Both the position numbers and the translations under genes were made by a program. Of a stretch of DNA of 64,000 nt, positions 8,329-16,542 are shown piece by piece (position 1 is the first letter of the stretch; each line of letters opens with the position of its first letter). Source of the stretch: Blastococcus sp. TBT05-19 (GTDB lineage: Bacteria > Actinomycetota > Actinomycetes > Mycobacteriales > Geodermatophilaceae); NCBI RefSeq assembly GCF_003319095.1, contig NZ_QOHI01000003.1:62001-126000 (forward strand), read 5' to 3'. The notes under the pieces are model-generated. The model saw only the letters and a list, made by a program, of their open reading frames with translations. It was not told where the DNA came from and made no database searches.

Positions 8329-9917
8329 CGGCGACGGAGAAGTCGCAGCCGGGCACGGGAACGCCCGGCGCGGAGGAGAACCCCGGCTACGCCCGCCGAT
8401 GGTGGGTGCTGGCCACGATGACGGTCTGCCTGCTCGTGGTGATCATGGGGAACACGATCCTCAACGTCGCCATCCCCACCCTCCAGCGCGAGCTGCGGGC
8501 GACCCAGGGCGAGCTGCAGTGGGCGGTGGACGCCTACATCCTCGTGTTCGCCGGTCTGCTGTTCTCCTGGGGCGTCATCGGCGACCGGATCGGCCGCCGC
8601 CGCGTGCTGCTGATCGGGCTGAGCATCTTCGCCGTCGGCTCGGTGCTGGCCGCCTTCAGCGACAGCCCGCTGGAGCTCATCGCCTGGCGCGCGGTCATGG
8701 GCATCGGCGGCGCCGCCGTCCAGCCGACGACGCTCGCCGTCATCACCAACGTCTTCCCGGCCCGCGAGCGCGGCCGGGCCATCGGCGTCTGGGCCGGCAC
8801 CGCGGGGATCGCCGTCGCCGGCGGGCCGCTGGCCGGCGGGGCGGTCCTCGAGCACTTCTGGTGGGGAGCGGTCTTCCTGGTCGGCGTCCCCGTCGCCCTG
8901 GTCGGCATCGTCGCGGTCTTCGCCCTCGTGCCGGAGTCGCGGGATCCCAGCCCCGGCCGGCTCGACGTCCCCGGCGTCCTGCTGTCGATCGCGGCCCTCG
9001 CCGGGCTGGTCTACGGGATCATCCGCGGCGGCGGGGGTGAGGGGTGGACGACGCCGGCCGTGCTCGTGCCGCTGCTCGGCGGCTTGGCGCTGCTCGCCCT
9101 GTTCGTGTGGCTGCAGCGCCGCTCCGCCCACCCGGCCCTGGACGTGTCGCTGTTCCGCAACCCCGCGTTCTCGGCGGCCGCCGCGGCGCTGGGCCTGAAC
9201 TTCTTCGCGCTGCTGGGCGCCACGTTCTACCTGGTCTTCTACCTGCAGGGCGTGCGCGGCCTGAGCCCCCTGGAGAGCGGGGCGGCGCTGATCCCGGTCG
9301 CGCTGGGCATGGCGGTCATGGCGCCGCTGAGCTCCGGGCTGGCCGAGCGCTTCGGCGCCAAGGCGGTGTGCGCGTCCGGGTTCCTGCTGATCGCCCTGTC
9401 CTTCGCCGGGGTGCAGCTGCTGGGCCTGGGCACCCCCGTGTGGGTGCTCATCGCCGTCCTGTCGGTGCAGGGCGTCGGCATGGGCACCGTGATGGCGCCG
9501 GCCACCGAGTCGATCATGTCCGTCGTGCCCCGGGAGAAGGCCGGCGCCGGGGCCGCCGTGAACAACTCCGTGCGGCAGGTCGGCGGTGCCCTCGGGGTCG
9601 CCATCCTCGGCTCGCTGCTGGCCGGCTCGTACGCCGCGCACCTGGGCAGCGCGGCCGACGACCTGCCCGCCGAGGTGCGGGAGGAGGCCTCGGAGTCGAT
9701 CGTCGCGACGCTGGAGGCCGTCCGCCGGGTGCAGGACGAGGGCGGCGCGGACGCCGCGGCGGCCGCCGCCTCGGTCGTCGAGCCGGCGCGCGAGGCGTTC
9801 GTCTCCGCCATGCACGTCACCGCCGTCGGCACGGCCGCGGCGACGCTGATCGCGGCCGTCGTGGTCCTGATCTGGCTACCGGGGCGCCGCGATCGGGTGG
9901 TCCCGACCACCCGGTGA
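8325..9917 (+). CDS. MFS drug:H+ antiporter, DHA2 (14-TMS) family
   Basis: From ATG 8325 this is 530 residues. It has about 14 hydrophobic helices, the count of the DHA2/EmrB-QacA family. Motif A is GVIGDRIGRRRVLLIG (~res 83-98), and motif C-like GIAVAGGPLAGG marks antiporters. IMGNTILNVAIPTLQREL is the typical first-helix motif D. The C-terminus has a small Ala-rich insertion before the last helix. It probably exports cationic or amphipathic compounds across the membrane. The 4-nt overlap with the YbjN gene is notable: a mycothiol enzyme is coupled to an exporter. The substrate is not deducible. Confidence 0.85.
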   Translation: MTATEKSQPGTGTPGAEENPGYARRWWVLATMTVCLLVVIMGNTILNVAIPTLQRELRATQGELQWAVDAYILVFAGLLFSWGVIGDRIGRRRVLLIGLSIFAVGSVLAAFSDSPLELIAWRAVMGIGGAAVQPTTLAVITNVFPARERGRAIGVWAGTAGIAVAGGPLAGGAVLEHFWWGAVFLVGVPVALVGIVAVFALVPESRDPSPGRLDVPGVLLSIAALAGLVYGIIRGGGGEGWTTPAVLVPLLGGLALLALFVWLQRRSAHPALDVSLFRNPAFSAAAAALGLNFFALLGATFYLVFYLQGVRGLSPLESGAALIPVALGMAVMAPLSSGLAERFGAKAVCASGFLLIALSFAGVQLLGLGTPVWVLIAVLSVQGVGMGTVMAPATESIMSVVPREKAGAGAAVNNSVRQVGGALGVAILGSLLAGSYAAHLGSAADDLPAEVREEASESIVATLEAVRRVQDEGGADAAAAAASVVEPAREAFVSAMHVTAVGTAAATLIAAVVVLIWLPGRRDRVVPTTR

Positions 9918-9937
9918 GGTGAACGATCGCCAGGGTG

Positions 9938-9966
9938 TTGACGCTCCGTCACCGTCTGCGCAGGCT
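9938..9966 (+). promoter_or_regulatory. Predicted promoter of the alpha-oxoamine synthase gene
   Basis: TTGACG (9938-9943) and CAGGCT (9961-9966) are 17 bp apart. Transcription would start near 9973, giving a leader of about 54 nt. A single GGTGAAC unit (9918-9924), like the units in the PHO array at 12940, lies just upstream; with only one copy its meaning is doubtful. Confidence 0.55.
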
Positions 9967-10026
9967 TGCCGGGAAACCGTCCGGGGGAGGGGAACCCGCG
10001 CGGGCACGAGCGTGGGAGAACGACCT

Positions 10027-11298
10027 GTGACCGAGGGCCTGACCGCCGCCCGTCCCGATCTGACCGGTGGGCTGCGAGGCCGCCGCGACCCGTTCGCGCC
10101 GCTGCACGAGAACCCGCTCGCGGCGATGAAGCGCGACCCGCACCACCCCGGATCGGCCTCCCTCGCGGTGCCGACCGCAGGCGCGCCGCTGCCGGTGACC
10201 CGCTACGCGGACGGCCGCGACCGGATCAACCTGGGCACCGGCAACTACCTGGGCCTGGCCGGGGACCCGCGGGTCGTCGCGGCGGCCGAGGCGGCGTTGC
10301 ACCGGTACGGCACCAGCACGTCGGGCAGCCGCGTCCTCAACGGCACCAGCGGGCTGCACCTGGAGCTCGAGGCCGAGCTCGCCGACGTCTACGGCACCGA
10401 GGACGCCGTCCTCACCTCCTCGGGCGTGAACGCCAACGTGGCCCTGCTGTCCACGATCTGCTCGCCCGACGACGTGCTGCTGGTCGACTCGCACGTGCAC
10501 GCGAGCCTGCACGCCGCGGCGGCGGCCAGCCGGGGCACCGTGCAGCGCTGGCGGCACAACGACCTGGGCTCCCTCCTCCAGCGCCTCGAGGCGCTGGACC
10601 CGCGGGTCGGCGCGGTCGTGGTGGTCGACGGCGTCTACTCCATGACCGGCGAGCTCGCGCCGCTGGTCGAGATCACCGAGCTGTGCGAGCAGTTCGGCGC
10701 CCGGCTGGTCGTCGACGAGGCGCACGGCCTCGGCGTGCTGGGCGAGGTCGGCGTCGGGGCCGGCGAGGCGTTCGGCGTGCTCGACCGGGTCGACGCCGTG
10801 ACCATCGCGCTGAGCAAGTCGCTGGCCAGCGTCGGTGGCGCGATCATGACCACCCGGGCCGCGGCCGACGGCATCCGCGCCGCGGCCATGCCCTACGTGT
10901 TCAGCGCGGGCAACGACCCGGCCTCCGTCGCCGCCGCGCTCGCCTCGGTGAGGATCCTGCGCGCCGAGCCGGAGCGGGTGCGCCGGCTGCGGGACAACTG
11001 CGCCCTGCTGCGCGCCGAGCTGACCCGGCACGGCGCCGCCCCGATCGTCGGCAGCGGCGCGGTGGTCGCCGTCCCGACCGGGGTCGACGAGGTCACCGGC
11101 ACTGCCTGGCGGACGGCGTTCGACGCCGGCGTCTACACCAACGCCGTCGCCTACCCCGCCGTCCCGCGCGGCAAGGGCGTGCTGCGGCTGACCGTCATGG
11201 CCACGCACACCGAGGACCAGCTGCGCGCGGCCGCGGAGATCGTCGCCGCGTCGGTGCACCGCGCCCGCGAGACGGTGCAGGTCCGGGCGGTCGCCTGA
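10027..11298 (+). CDS. Alpha-oxoamine synthase family aminotransferase (KBL/AONS/SPT-like)
   Basis: This PLP enzyme has 423 residues from GTG 10027. Motifs include [17 protein letters not shown] at the N-terminus, [14 protein letters not shown], the aspartate of [12 protein letters not shown] that contacts the PLP ring nitrogen, and [11 protein letters not shown] with the Schiff-base lysine. Relatives condense an amino acid with an acyl-CoA (8-amino-7-oxononanoate synthase, 2-amino-3-ketobutyrate CoA ligase, serine palmitoyltransferase). No biotin or threonine-catabolic gene is adjacent, so the substrate is open. GGGAGA at 10014-10019 supports this start; the GTG at 9919 precedes the predicted promoter and is rejected. 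Confidence 0.8.
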   Translation: MTEGLTAARPDLTGGLRGRRDPFAPLHENPLAAMKRDPHHPGSASLAVPTAGAPLPVTRYADGRDRINLGTGNYLGLAGDPRVVAAAEAALHRYGTSTSGSRVLNGTSGLHLELEAELADVYGTEDAVLTSSGVNANVALLSTICSPDDVLLVDSHVHASLHAAAAASRGTVQRWRHNDLGSLLQRLEALDPRVGAVVVVDGVYSMTGELAPLVEITELCEQFGARLVVDEAHGLGVLGEVGVGAGEAFGVLDRVDAVTIALSKSLASVGGAIMTTRAAADGIRAAAMPYVFSAGNDPASVAAALASVRILRAEPERVRRLRDNCALLRAELTRHGAAPIVGSGAVVAVPTGVDEVTGTAWRTAFDAGVYTNAVAYPAVPRGKGVLRLTVMATHTEDQLRAAAEIVAASVHRARETVQVRAVA

Positions 11299-11342
11299 CA
11301 CCCGGCCTGCCTGCGCGGACGCCGTCGGGCAGGATGATCGCC

Positions 11343-12101
11343 GTGACGACCTCGACCGGAACGCTGGTGCTGCTCCGCCACGGCGAGAGCGAGTGGAACA
11401 AGGCCAACCTCTTCACCGGCTGGGTGGACGTCCCGCTGTCGGAGAAGGGGCGCGCCGAGGCCGCCCGCGGTGGCGAGCTGCTGGTCGAGAACGACCTGCT
11501 GCCCGACGTGCTGCACACCTCGCTCATGAAGCGGGCCATCACCACCGCCGAGCTCGCCCTCGCCGCCGCCGACCGGCAGTGGATCCCGGTGAAGCGCTCG
11601 TGGCGGCTCAACGAGCGGCACTACGGCGCCCTGCAGGGCAAGGACAAGGCCGCCACCCTCGCCGAGTACGGCGAGGAGCAGTTCATGATCTGGCGCCGGT
11701 CCTACGACACCCCGCCGCCGCCCATCGCGGCCGACGACGAGTTCTCGCAGGACGCCGACGAGCGCTACGCCTTCCTCCCGCCGGAGGCGCGGCCGGCCAC
11801 CGAGTGCCTCAAGGACGTCGTCGTCCGGATGCTGCCCTACTGGTACGACGCGATCGTGCCGGACCTGCGGGCCGGCAAGACCGTGCTGGTGGCCGCGCAC
11901 GGCAACAGCCTGCGCGCGCTGGTGAAGCACCTCGACGGCATGGGCGACGACGAGGTCGTGGGCCTGAACATCCCGACCGGGGTCCCGCTGCGCTACGACC
12001 TCGACGCCGACCTGCGGCCGACCAACCCCGGCGGGCAGTACCTCGACCCCGCCGCGGCCGCCGCCGCCATCGAGGCCGTCAAGAACCAGGGCAAAAAGTA
12101 G
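11343..12101 (+). CDS. gpmA: 2,3-bisphosphoglycerate-dependent phosphoglycerate mutase
   Basis: The enzyme interconverts 3- and 2-phosphoglycerate in glycolysis and gluconeogenesis. [12 protein letters not shown] contains the phospho-acceptor histidine. [26 protein letters not shown] and [11 protein letters not shown] (second catalytic histidine) follow in family order. GTG 11343 gives 252 residues, and CAGGAT (11330-11335) lies 7 nt before it as a -10 for leaderless transcription. The in-frame ATG at 11334 overlaps that box and is the alternative start. The gene lies before senX3-regX3 as in Rv0489-0491. The copy A repeat fills its 3' flank. Confidence 0.93.
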   Translation: MTTSTGTLVLLRHGESEWNKANLFTGWVDVPLSEKGRAEAARGGELLVENDLLPDVLHTSLMKRAITTAELALAAADRQWIPVKRSWRLNERHYGALQGKDKAATLAEYGEEQFMIWRRSYDTPPPPIAADDEFSQDADERYAFLPPEARPATECLKDVVVRMLPYWYDAIVPDLRAGKTVLVAAHGNSLRALVKHLDGMGDDEVVGLNIPTGVPLRYDLDADLRPTNPGGQYLDPAAAAAAIEAVKNQGKK

Positions 12102-12107
12102 CTCCGG

Positions 12108-12208
12108 TCGCGCCGAGCGGGCCCCGGAGGGGTCCGCGCAGGCGTGACGCAGCGGCTCAGCGCAACGGGGGACGGCTCCTGGTCGCGGTGTCGTCCGGAG
12201 GACGACAG
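12108..12208. repeat. Structured dispersed repeat, copy A
   Basis: The segment 12111-12208 aligns without gaps to 22173-22270 with about 85 of 98 bases identical. It contains stem GTCGCGCC/GGCGTGAC (one G-U pair), an inner hairpin GGGCCCC-GGA-GGGGTCC, and a terminal hairpin TGTCGTCC-GGA-GGACGACA. It occupies almost the whole gap between the converging gpmA and phoU genes. It may be a bidirectional terminator or part of an unrecognised RNA or mobile repeat family. Confidence 0.7.
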
Positions 12209-12209
12209 A

Positions 12210-12872
12210 TCAGTTGGCGGTCGCTTCAGGGACGTGCCGCTCGCCGGTCACCAGGTAGACGACCCGGCGGGCGACGCCGACGGCGTGGTCCCCGAACCGC
12301 TCGTAGTAGCGGCCCAGCAGCGTGATGTCGATGGCCGTCTCGACGCCGTGCGGCCACTTGTCCGACAGGAGCTCCCGGAACAGCTCGCGGTGGATGGTGT
12401 CCATCGCGTCGTCGTCGGTCTCCAGCTCACGGGCGGCCGCGACGTCGCGGGTGGCGATGACGGTGCCGGCCTTGGCGACCAGCATCTCCGCGACGTGCCC
12501 GGCCTCGAGGAACGCCGGACGCACCTCCTGCGGCACCGCGTGCTCGGGGAACCGCATGCGCGCCACCTTCGCGATGTGCTCGGCGAGGTCACCCATCCGC
12601 TCGAGGTCGCTGGCGATCCGCGTCGCGGTGACGATGGAGCGCAGGTCGGTGGCGACCGGCTGCTGGCGCGCGAGCAGCGTGAAGCACCGCTGGTCGATGC
12701 TCTCCCGCTGGGCGTCCAGCTGCTCGTCCCCGGCGATGACGAGGTCGGCCAGCGCGACGTCGGCGTCGAGCAGGGCGGTCGTGGCGGTGCTCATCTGGGA
12801 GCCGACCGTGTTGGCCATCGCGACCAGGCAGCTCCGGATGTCCTCGAGCTCCTCGACGTAGCTCTCGCGCAT
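12210..12872 (-). CDS. phoU: Phosphate-signalling regulator PhoU
   Basis: PhoU links the Pst phosphate transporter to the histidine kinase and keeps the Pho response off when phosphate is sufficient. The 220-residue protein has the two tandem three-helix repeats of the family. Metal-binding signatures are DLERMGDLAEHIAK (first repeat, ~res 89-102) and RYYERFGDHAVGVARR (second repeat, ~res 187-202), the ExxxD pair in each. The ATG at 12872 has AGGAGAGGA 6-10 nt upstream. It is divergent from senX3-regX3 and shares the PHO-box-like array with it. Confidence 0.93.
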   Translation of the reverse strand: MRESYVEELEDIRSCLVAMANTVGSQMSTATTALLDADVALADLVIAGDEQLDAQRESIDQRCFTLLARQQPVATDLRSIVTATRIASDLERMGDLAEHIAKVARMRFPEHAVPQEVRPAFLEAGHVAEMLVAKAGTVIATRDVAAARELETDDDAMDTIHRELFRELLSDKWPHGVETAIDITLLGRYYERFGDHAVGVARRVVYLVTGERHVPEATAN

Positions 12873-12902
12873 GTGCGGTCCTCTCCTCGTGATTCCCGGG
12901 GA

Positions 12903-12991
12903 ACGCTAGGCGTCGCCCGGGGCCGGTCGGTCGCGGTGAGGTGAACGTCGGCCCACCCTGCGGTGAACTCTGACCCGTCCGGGCGGTGAAC
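12903..12991. promoter_or_regulatory. PHO-box-like array between phoU and senX3
   Basis: Three GGTGAAC units lie at 12940-12946, 12962-12968 and 12985-12991, spaced 22 and 23 bp, about two helical turns each. On the minus strand each reads GTTCACC, the unit of the Streptomyces PhoP box, pointing toward phoU. A minus-strand -10 box, TAGCGT (12908-12903), lies about 31 nt beyond the nearest unit. The array is well placed for RegX3 to control phoU and its own operon. Confidence 0.7.
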
Positions 12992-13027
12992 CTGTGCCGC
13001 ACGGCTGGGAAAGGGCCCGTACACGCC

Positions 13028-13040
13028 TAGCATCTGGGCC
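13028..13040 (+). promoter_or_regulatory. -10 box of senX3-regX3 (leaderless)
   Basis: TAGCAT (13028-13033) is 7 nt before the senX3 GTG at 13041. No good -35 box lies 17 bp upstream, which fits an activator-dependent promoter served by the PHO units ending at 12991. Confidence 0.55.
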
Positions 13041-14246
13041 GTGAGTCCGCTGGTCGCCCTGGTGGTCGGCCTCATCCTCGGTGGGGTGGTGGTCGCGACC
13101 GTCATCATCCGCTCGATCCCCGACCTGGGGCGGAGTTCCGGCGACGACGCGGCAGCGACGGCGCCCGAGGCGGCCCTGACCCGGCGGCTGGTGGACCTCA
13201 TCGACCCGGCCATCGTGTTCGTGGACACCGACGACTCCGTCCTCCTCGCCAACCCCGCGGCCCGGGCCCTGGGCATCGTGCGCGGCGACCGGCTGCTCGT
13301 CCCCGAGCTCCTGGCGCTCTCCCACGACGTGCGCCGCGGCGGCAGCCGCCGGGCCGACGTCCGCCTGCCCGGGGACCTGGTCGGCTCCGGGCCGCGCCTG
13401 GTCGGCGCGCACGGGATGCGCCTGGACAGCGGCACCGTCGCCCGGCCGGGGCCGGTCGCCCTGGTGCTCCAGGACGTCACCGAGGCGCGGCGGGTGGAAG
13501 CGGTGCGGCGCGACTTCGTCGCCAACGTCGGCCACGAGCTCAAGACGCCGGTCGGGGCGCTGGCCCTCCTGGCCGAGGCGATCGAGGGCGCGGCCGACGA
13601 CCCGGAGGCGGTGCAGCGCTTCGCCGGCCGCATCGCCGTCGAGGCCGACCGTCTGGGCCGGCTGGTGCGCGAGCTCATCGACCTCTCCCGCCTGCAGGGC
13701 GGCGAGCCGCTGCCGGAGCTGAGCCGGGTCGAGGTCGACCGGGTGCTCGCCGAGGCGGTGGACCGCACCCGCACCGCGGCCCGGGCCAAGAAGCTCGACA
13801 TCGTCATCGGCGGGCAGCCCGACCTCGTCGTGCGCGGCGTGGAGAGCCAGCTGGCCACCGCCGTCACCAACCTGCTGGCCAACGCCGTGGCCTACAGCCC
13901 GGGGGAGAGCCGGATCGCCGTGGCCGCCCGGGCGCGCTCCGGTTTCGCGGAGATCGCCGTGACCGACAGCGGTATCGGCATCCCGCGCGCCGACCGGCAG
14001 CGCGTCTTCGAGCGCTTCTACCGCGTGGACCAGTCGCGGGCCAGCAGCACCGGTGGCACCGGCCTCGGGCTGGCCATCGTCAAGCACGTCGCCAGCAACC
14101 ACGGCGGCTCGGTGAGCGTCTGGAGCGAGGAAGGGCTCGGCTCCACCTTCACCCTGCGCATCCCGCTCGCCGTCGCCGACGACCGCCCGGTCGCCGAGCC
14201 GGCTCCCGCCCCTGCTCCTCAGACCCTGGAGAACGAGCGTTCATGA
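13041..14246 (+). CDS. senX3: Sensor histidine kinase SenX3
   Basis: SenX3 senses phosphate status, through PhoU/Pst, and phosphorylates RegX3. The 401-residue protein has an N-terminal membrane helix (res ~3-23), a PAS-like region (LIDPAIVFVDTDDSVLLANPAA, ~res 53-75), an H-box VANVGHELKTPVGAL with the phospho-histidine, an N-box NLLANAVAYSP, a G1 box DSGIGIP and a G2 box GGTGLGLAIV. A Pro/Ala-rich tail follows. Only one N-terminal helix is evident, whereas mycobacterial SenX3 is described with two. It overlaps regX3 by 4 nt. Confidence 0.93.
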   Translation: MSPLVALVVGLILGGVVVATVIIRSIPDLGRSSGDDAAATAPEAALTRRLVDLIDPAIVFVDTDDSVLLANPAARALGIVRGDRLLVPELLALSHDVRRGGSRRADVRLPGDLVGSGPRLVGAHGMRLDSGTVARPGPVALVLQDVTEARRVEAVRRDFVANVGHELKTPVGALALLAEAIEGAADDPEAVQRFAGRIAVEADRLGRLVRELIDLSRLQGGEPLPELSRVEVDRVLAEAVDRTRTAARAKKLDIVIGGQPDLVVRGVESQLATAVTNLLANAVAYSPGESRIAVAARARSGFAEIAVTDSGIGIPRADRQRVFERFYRVDQSRASSTGGTGLGLAIVKHVASNHGGSVSVWSEEGLGSTFTLRIPLAVADDRPVAEPAPAPAPQTLENERS

Positions 14247-14929
14247 CCCGAGTGCTGGTCGTCGAGGACGAGGAGTCCTTCTCCGACGCGCTGTCCTACA
14301 TGCTGGGCCGCGAGGGCTTCGACCCGGTCGTCGCCGCGACCGGGCCGGACGCCCTCGCCGAGTACGACCGCGGCGGGGCCGACATCGTGCTCCTGGACCT
14401 CATGCTGCCCGGGCTCTCGGGCACCGAGGTGTGCCGGGCGCTGCGGTCCCGCGGGAACGTGCCGATCATCATGCTGACGGCCAAGGACGGCGAGATCGAC
14501 AAGGTCGTGGGCCTGGAACTGGGCGCCGACGACTACGTGACCAAGCCGTACTCGGCCCGCGAGCTCGTCGCCCGGATCCGGGCCGTGCTGCGCCGCCGGG
14601 GCGAGACCGCCGAGCCGGCCCCGTCCGACGGCGTGCTGACCGCCGGCCCGGTGCGGATGGACGTCGAGCGGCACGTCGTCGCCGTCGACGGGGAGCAGGT
14701 GGCGCTGCCGCTCAAGGAGTTCGACCTGCTCGAGTTCCTGATGCGCAACGCGGGGCGGGTGCTCACCCGGTCGCAGCTGATCGACCGGGTCTGGGGTTCG
14801 GACTACGTGGGTGACACCAAGACCCTCGACGTCCACGTCAAGCGGCTGCGGGCCAAGCTCGAGCCCGACCCCGCCAACCCGACCTACCTGCTGACGGTGC
14901 GGGGCCTGGGCTACAAGCTCGAGGCCTGA
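14243..14929 (+). CDS. regX3: Response regulator RegX3 (PhoP-type)
   Basis: This 228-residue OmpR/PhoB-class regulator activates phosphate-starvation genes. The receiver domain (1-~120) has the acidic pocket EDE (8-10), phospho-acceptor Asp52 in IVLLDLMLPG, the switch threonine in MLTAKD and the lysine of TKPYSARELVARI. The winged helix C-terminal domain (~130-228) includes LPLKEFDLLEFLMRNAGRVLTR and DVHVKRLRAKLE. The ATGA overlap with senX3 couples translation. The gene converges with the DUF3072 gene, 13 nt away. Confidence 0.95.
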   Translation: MTRVLVVEDEESFSDALSYMLGREGFDPVVAATGPDALAEYDRGGADIVLLDLMLPGLSGTEVCRALRSRGNVPIIMLTAKDGEIDKVVGLELGADDYVTKPYSARELVARIRAVLRRRGETAEPAPSDGVLTAGPVRMDVERHVVAVDGEQVALPLKEFDLLEFLMRNAGRVLTRSQLIDRVWGSDYVGDTKTLDVHVKRLRAKLEPDPANPTYLLTVRGLGYKLEA

Positions 14930-14942
14930 GGCCGACCGGGCG

Positions 14943-15143
14943 TCAGTTCTTGAGGTCGTCGATCTTCTGCGAGGCCTCGGCCTTGGTCAGCTGGTCGGGG
15001 TCGACGTCCTCGTCGGACTGGCGCGCCAGCGTCTCCAGGTAGCTCTTCTGCGGACCGGTGGCCGGCTCCTCGCCGGTGACCCAGTCGGCCGGGTCCTTCT
15101 CCGGCGAGGCGGCCGGCGCGGTGTTTCCGTTGGATTCGCTCAT
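14943..15143 (-). CDS. DUF3072 family small acidic protein
   Basis: This 66-residue protein contains DWVTGEEPATGPQKSYLETLARQ and ends with LTKAEASQKIDDLKN, the DUF3072 pattern. The N-terminal ~25 residues are disordered. The function is unknown. The ATG at 15143 is preferred over a start at 15179 because TAGGCT (15156-15151, minus strand) lies 7 nt upstream as a -10 box. Confidence 0.75.
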   Translation of the reverse strand: MSESNGNTAPAASPEKDPADWVTGEEPATGPQKSYLETLARQSDEDVDPDQLTKAEASQKIDDLKN

Positions 15144-15153
15144 GTGTTCGAGC

Positions 15154-15381
15154 CTAGGCCGGGACGGGTCGCTCCGCACGGCGGGCGGCGGCGGTGACCG
15201 AGGCCGCGCGGGCCGCCTGCGTGGCGGTCCACCGGCGCCCGGTCCGGTAGACGTGCACGGTGCCGCAGGCGGGGCAGTCCACGTGCAGCGCGATGTGCGT
15301 CGGGTGGTTGGTGACCGACCGGATGCGCCGGTCGGAGACCAGCTCGTCGGTCCGGGTGGCGGGGCAGGTGATCAGCAGCAT
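15154..15381 (-). CDS. Small CPxCG zinc-ribbon-like protein, unknown function
   Basis: A 75-residue basic protein runs from ATG 15381. It contains an early cysteine (MLLITCPATRTDELV) and VDCPACGTVHVYRTGRRW, so three cysteines plus a histidine could bind one zinc ion. The C-terminal third is Ala/Arg-rich. CAGGCT 6 nt before the ATG on the minus strand may be a -10 box. It is too small to assign a function; the fold suggests a nucleic-acid or protein-binding knuckle. Confidence 0.55.
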   Translation of the reverse strand: MLLITCPATRTDELVSDRRIRSVTNHPTHIALHVDCPACGTVHVYRTGRRWTATQAARAASVTAAARRAERPVPA

Positions 15382-15462
15382 GAGGGCAGCCTGGCCCGGC
15401 CCTGAGTCCCGGACGAGTGGCAGGACTGACCATGACCGCCGGTTTTCTGCCATGCTGCCGCC

Positions 15463-16542
15463 ATGGCTCTCCCGGACCGGCCGCTGGTCGTCACCGTCAT
15501 CGTCGCCGACCAGCTCGTCGCCCCCTTCGGCCTCGGCGTCTGCAACGAGGTCTTCGGCTACGAGCGCACGCGGCTCGGGCTGCCGCGCTTCGACTTCGGG
15601 ATCGCCGCGGAGCACCCCGGCGTCTGCCGGACCGACACGGGCATAGGGATCCTCGTCGAGCACGGCCTGGAGCGCGTGGAGCGGTCCGACATCCTGCTCA
15701 TGACCGCGTGGGAGGACTTCGACGCCGACCCCTCGCCCCGGCTGCTCGACGCCGTCCGCCGCGCCCACGCCCGCGGCGCGCTGCTGGTCAGCCACTGCAC
15801 CGGCGTCTTCGTGCTCGCCGCCGCCGGCCTCCTCGACGGTCTGCGGGTGACCACCCACTGGAAGTGGACCGGCGAGCTCGCCACCCGCTTCCCGCAGCTG
15901 GAGGTCGACCCGTCGGTCCTCTACGTCGACAACGGCCAGATCATCACCGGAGCGGGCACGGCGGCCGGGGTGGACGCCCTGCTGCACCTGATCCGCCGGG
16001 AGTGGGGCGCCAACGCGGCGAACTCGCTGGCGCGGGAGATGGTCGTGCCGCCGCACCGGGACGGCGGTCAGGCGCAGTTCATCGACGCCCCCGTGGCCGC
16101 GTGCGAGGACGATCGGCTGGGCGCGGTCCTCGGCTGGGCGCAGCAGCACCTGGCCGACGACATCAGCGTCGACCTGCTCGCCCGCCGGGCGCTGATGAGC
16201 CCGCGCAGCTTCGCCCGCCGCTTCAAGGCCACCACCGGGACGACGCCGCACGCCTGGCTGCTCGGTCAGCGGCTCGCGGCCGCCGAGGAGCTGCTGGAGA
16301 ACAGCGACGCCTCGATCGAGGAGGTCGCCCGCCTGGTCGGCTTCGGCACGGCCGCCGGTCTGCGCGAGCAGTTCACCCGGCGGCGCGGTGTCTCGCCGCG
16401 GTCCTACCGGCAGACCTTCCGGGCGGGTGCGGCGTCAGTCGCCGGGACGGCGCCGGTGCAGCTCGACGGGCACCGGGCGGGGGCTGGCCGGGTGGGGGGC
16501 GATCATGCCCTGGTCGAGGCGGAGCTGGGTCAGCCGGCGTAG
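15463..16542 (+). CDS. GlxA-family AraC-type transcriptional regulator
   Basis: The 359-residue protein has an N-terminal DJ-1/PfpI-like domain (res ~8-190; the nucleophile-elbow segment [16 protein letters not shown] keeps the cysteine) and a C-terminal AraC/XylS domain with two HTH motifs ([22 protein letters not shown] and [21 protein letters not shown]). Such GlxA proteins activate catabolic genes; the ligand here is unknown. CATGCT lies 6 nt before the ATG. The frame runs ~35 residues beyond the usual AraC end ([11 protein letters not shown]), so its 3' 108 nt overlap the convergent neighbour. Confidence 0.85.
   Translation: MALPDRPLVVTVIVADQLVAPFGLGVCNEVFGYERTRLGLPRFDFGIAAEHPGVCRTDTGIGILVEHGLERVERSDILLMTAWEDFDADPSPRLLDAVRRAHARGALLVSHCTGVFVLAAAGLLDGLRVTTHWKWTGELATRFPQLEVDPSVLYVDNGQIITGAGTAAGVDALLHLIRREWGANAANSLAREMVVPPHRDGGQAQFIDAPVAACEDDRLGAVLGWAQQHLADDISVDLLARRALMSPRSFARRFKATTGTTPHAWLLGQRLAAAEELLENSDASIEEVARLVGFGTAAGLREQFTRRRGVSPRSYRQTFRAGAASVAGTAPVQLDGHRAGAGRVGGDHALVEAELGQPA

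Noticed and set aside
9918-9924. Single GGTGAAC before the alpha-oxoamine synthase as a PHO box
   Set aside because: Only one unit is present and it overlaps the end of the transporter gene; a PHO box needs repeated units.
9919-10026. Upstream GTG start (9919) for the alpha-oxoamine synthase
   Set aside because: It precedes the predicted TTGACG-N17-CAGGCT promoter, and its extra 36 residues are Arg/Gly-rich with no family match.
12108-12208. Repeat considered as a 6C RNA or a CsrA-type GGA decoy RNA
   Set aside because: No run of six cytosines lies in the loops as 6C requires, and CsrA is generally absent from actinobacteria, so neither name is supported.
15140-15433. 97-codon minus-strand frame overlapping the zinc-ribbon gene
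   Set aside because: Its translation is Arg/Pro/His-rich and lacks cysteines; the alternative frame at 15154-15381 carries the CPxCG motif.
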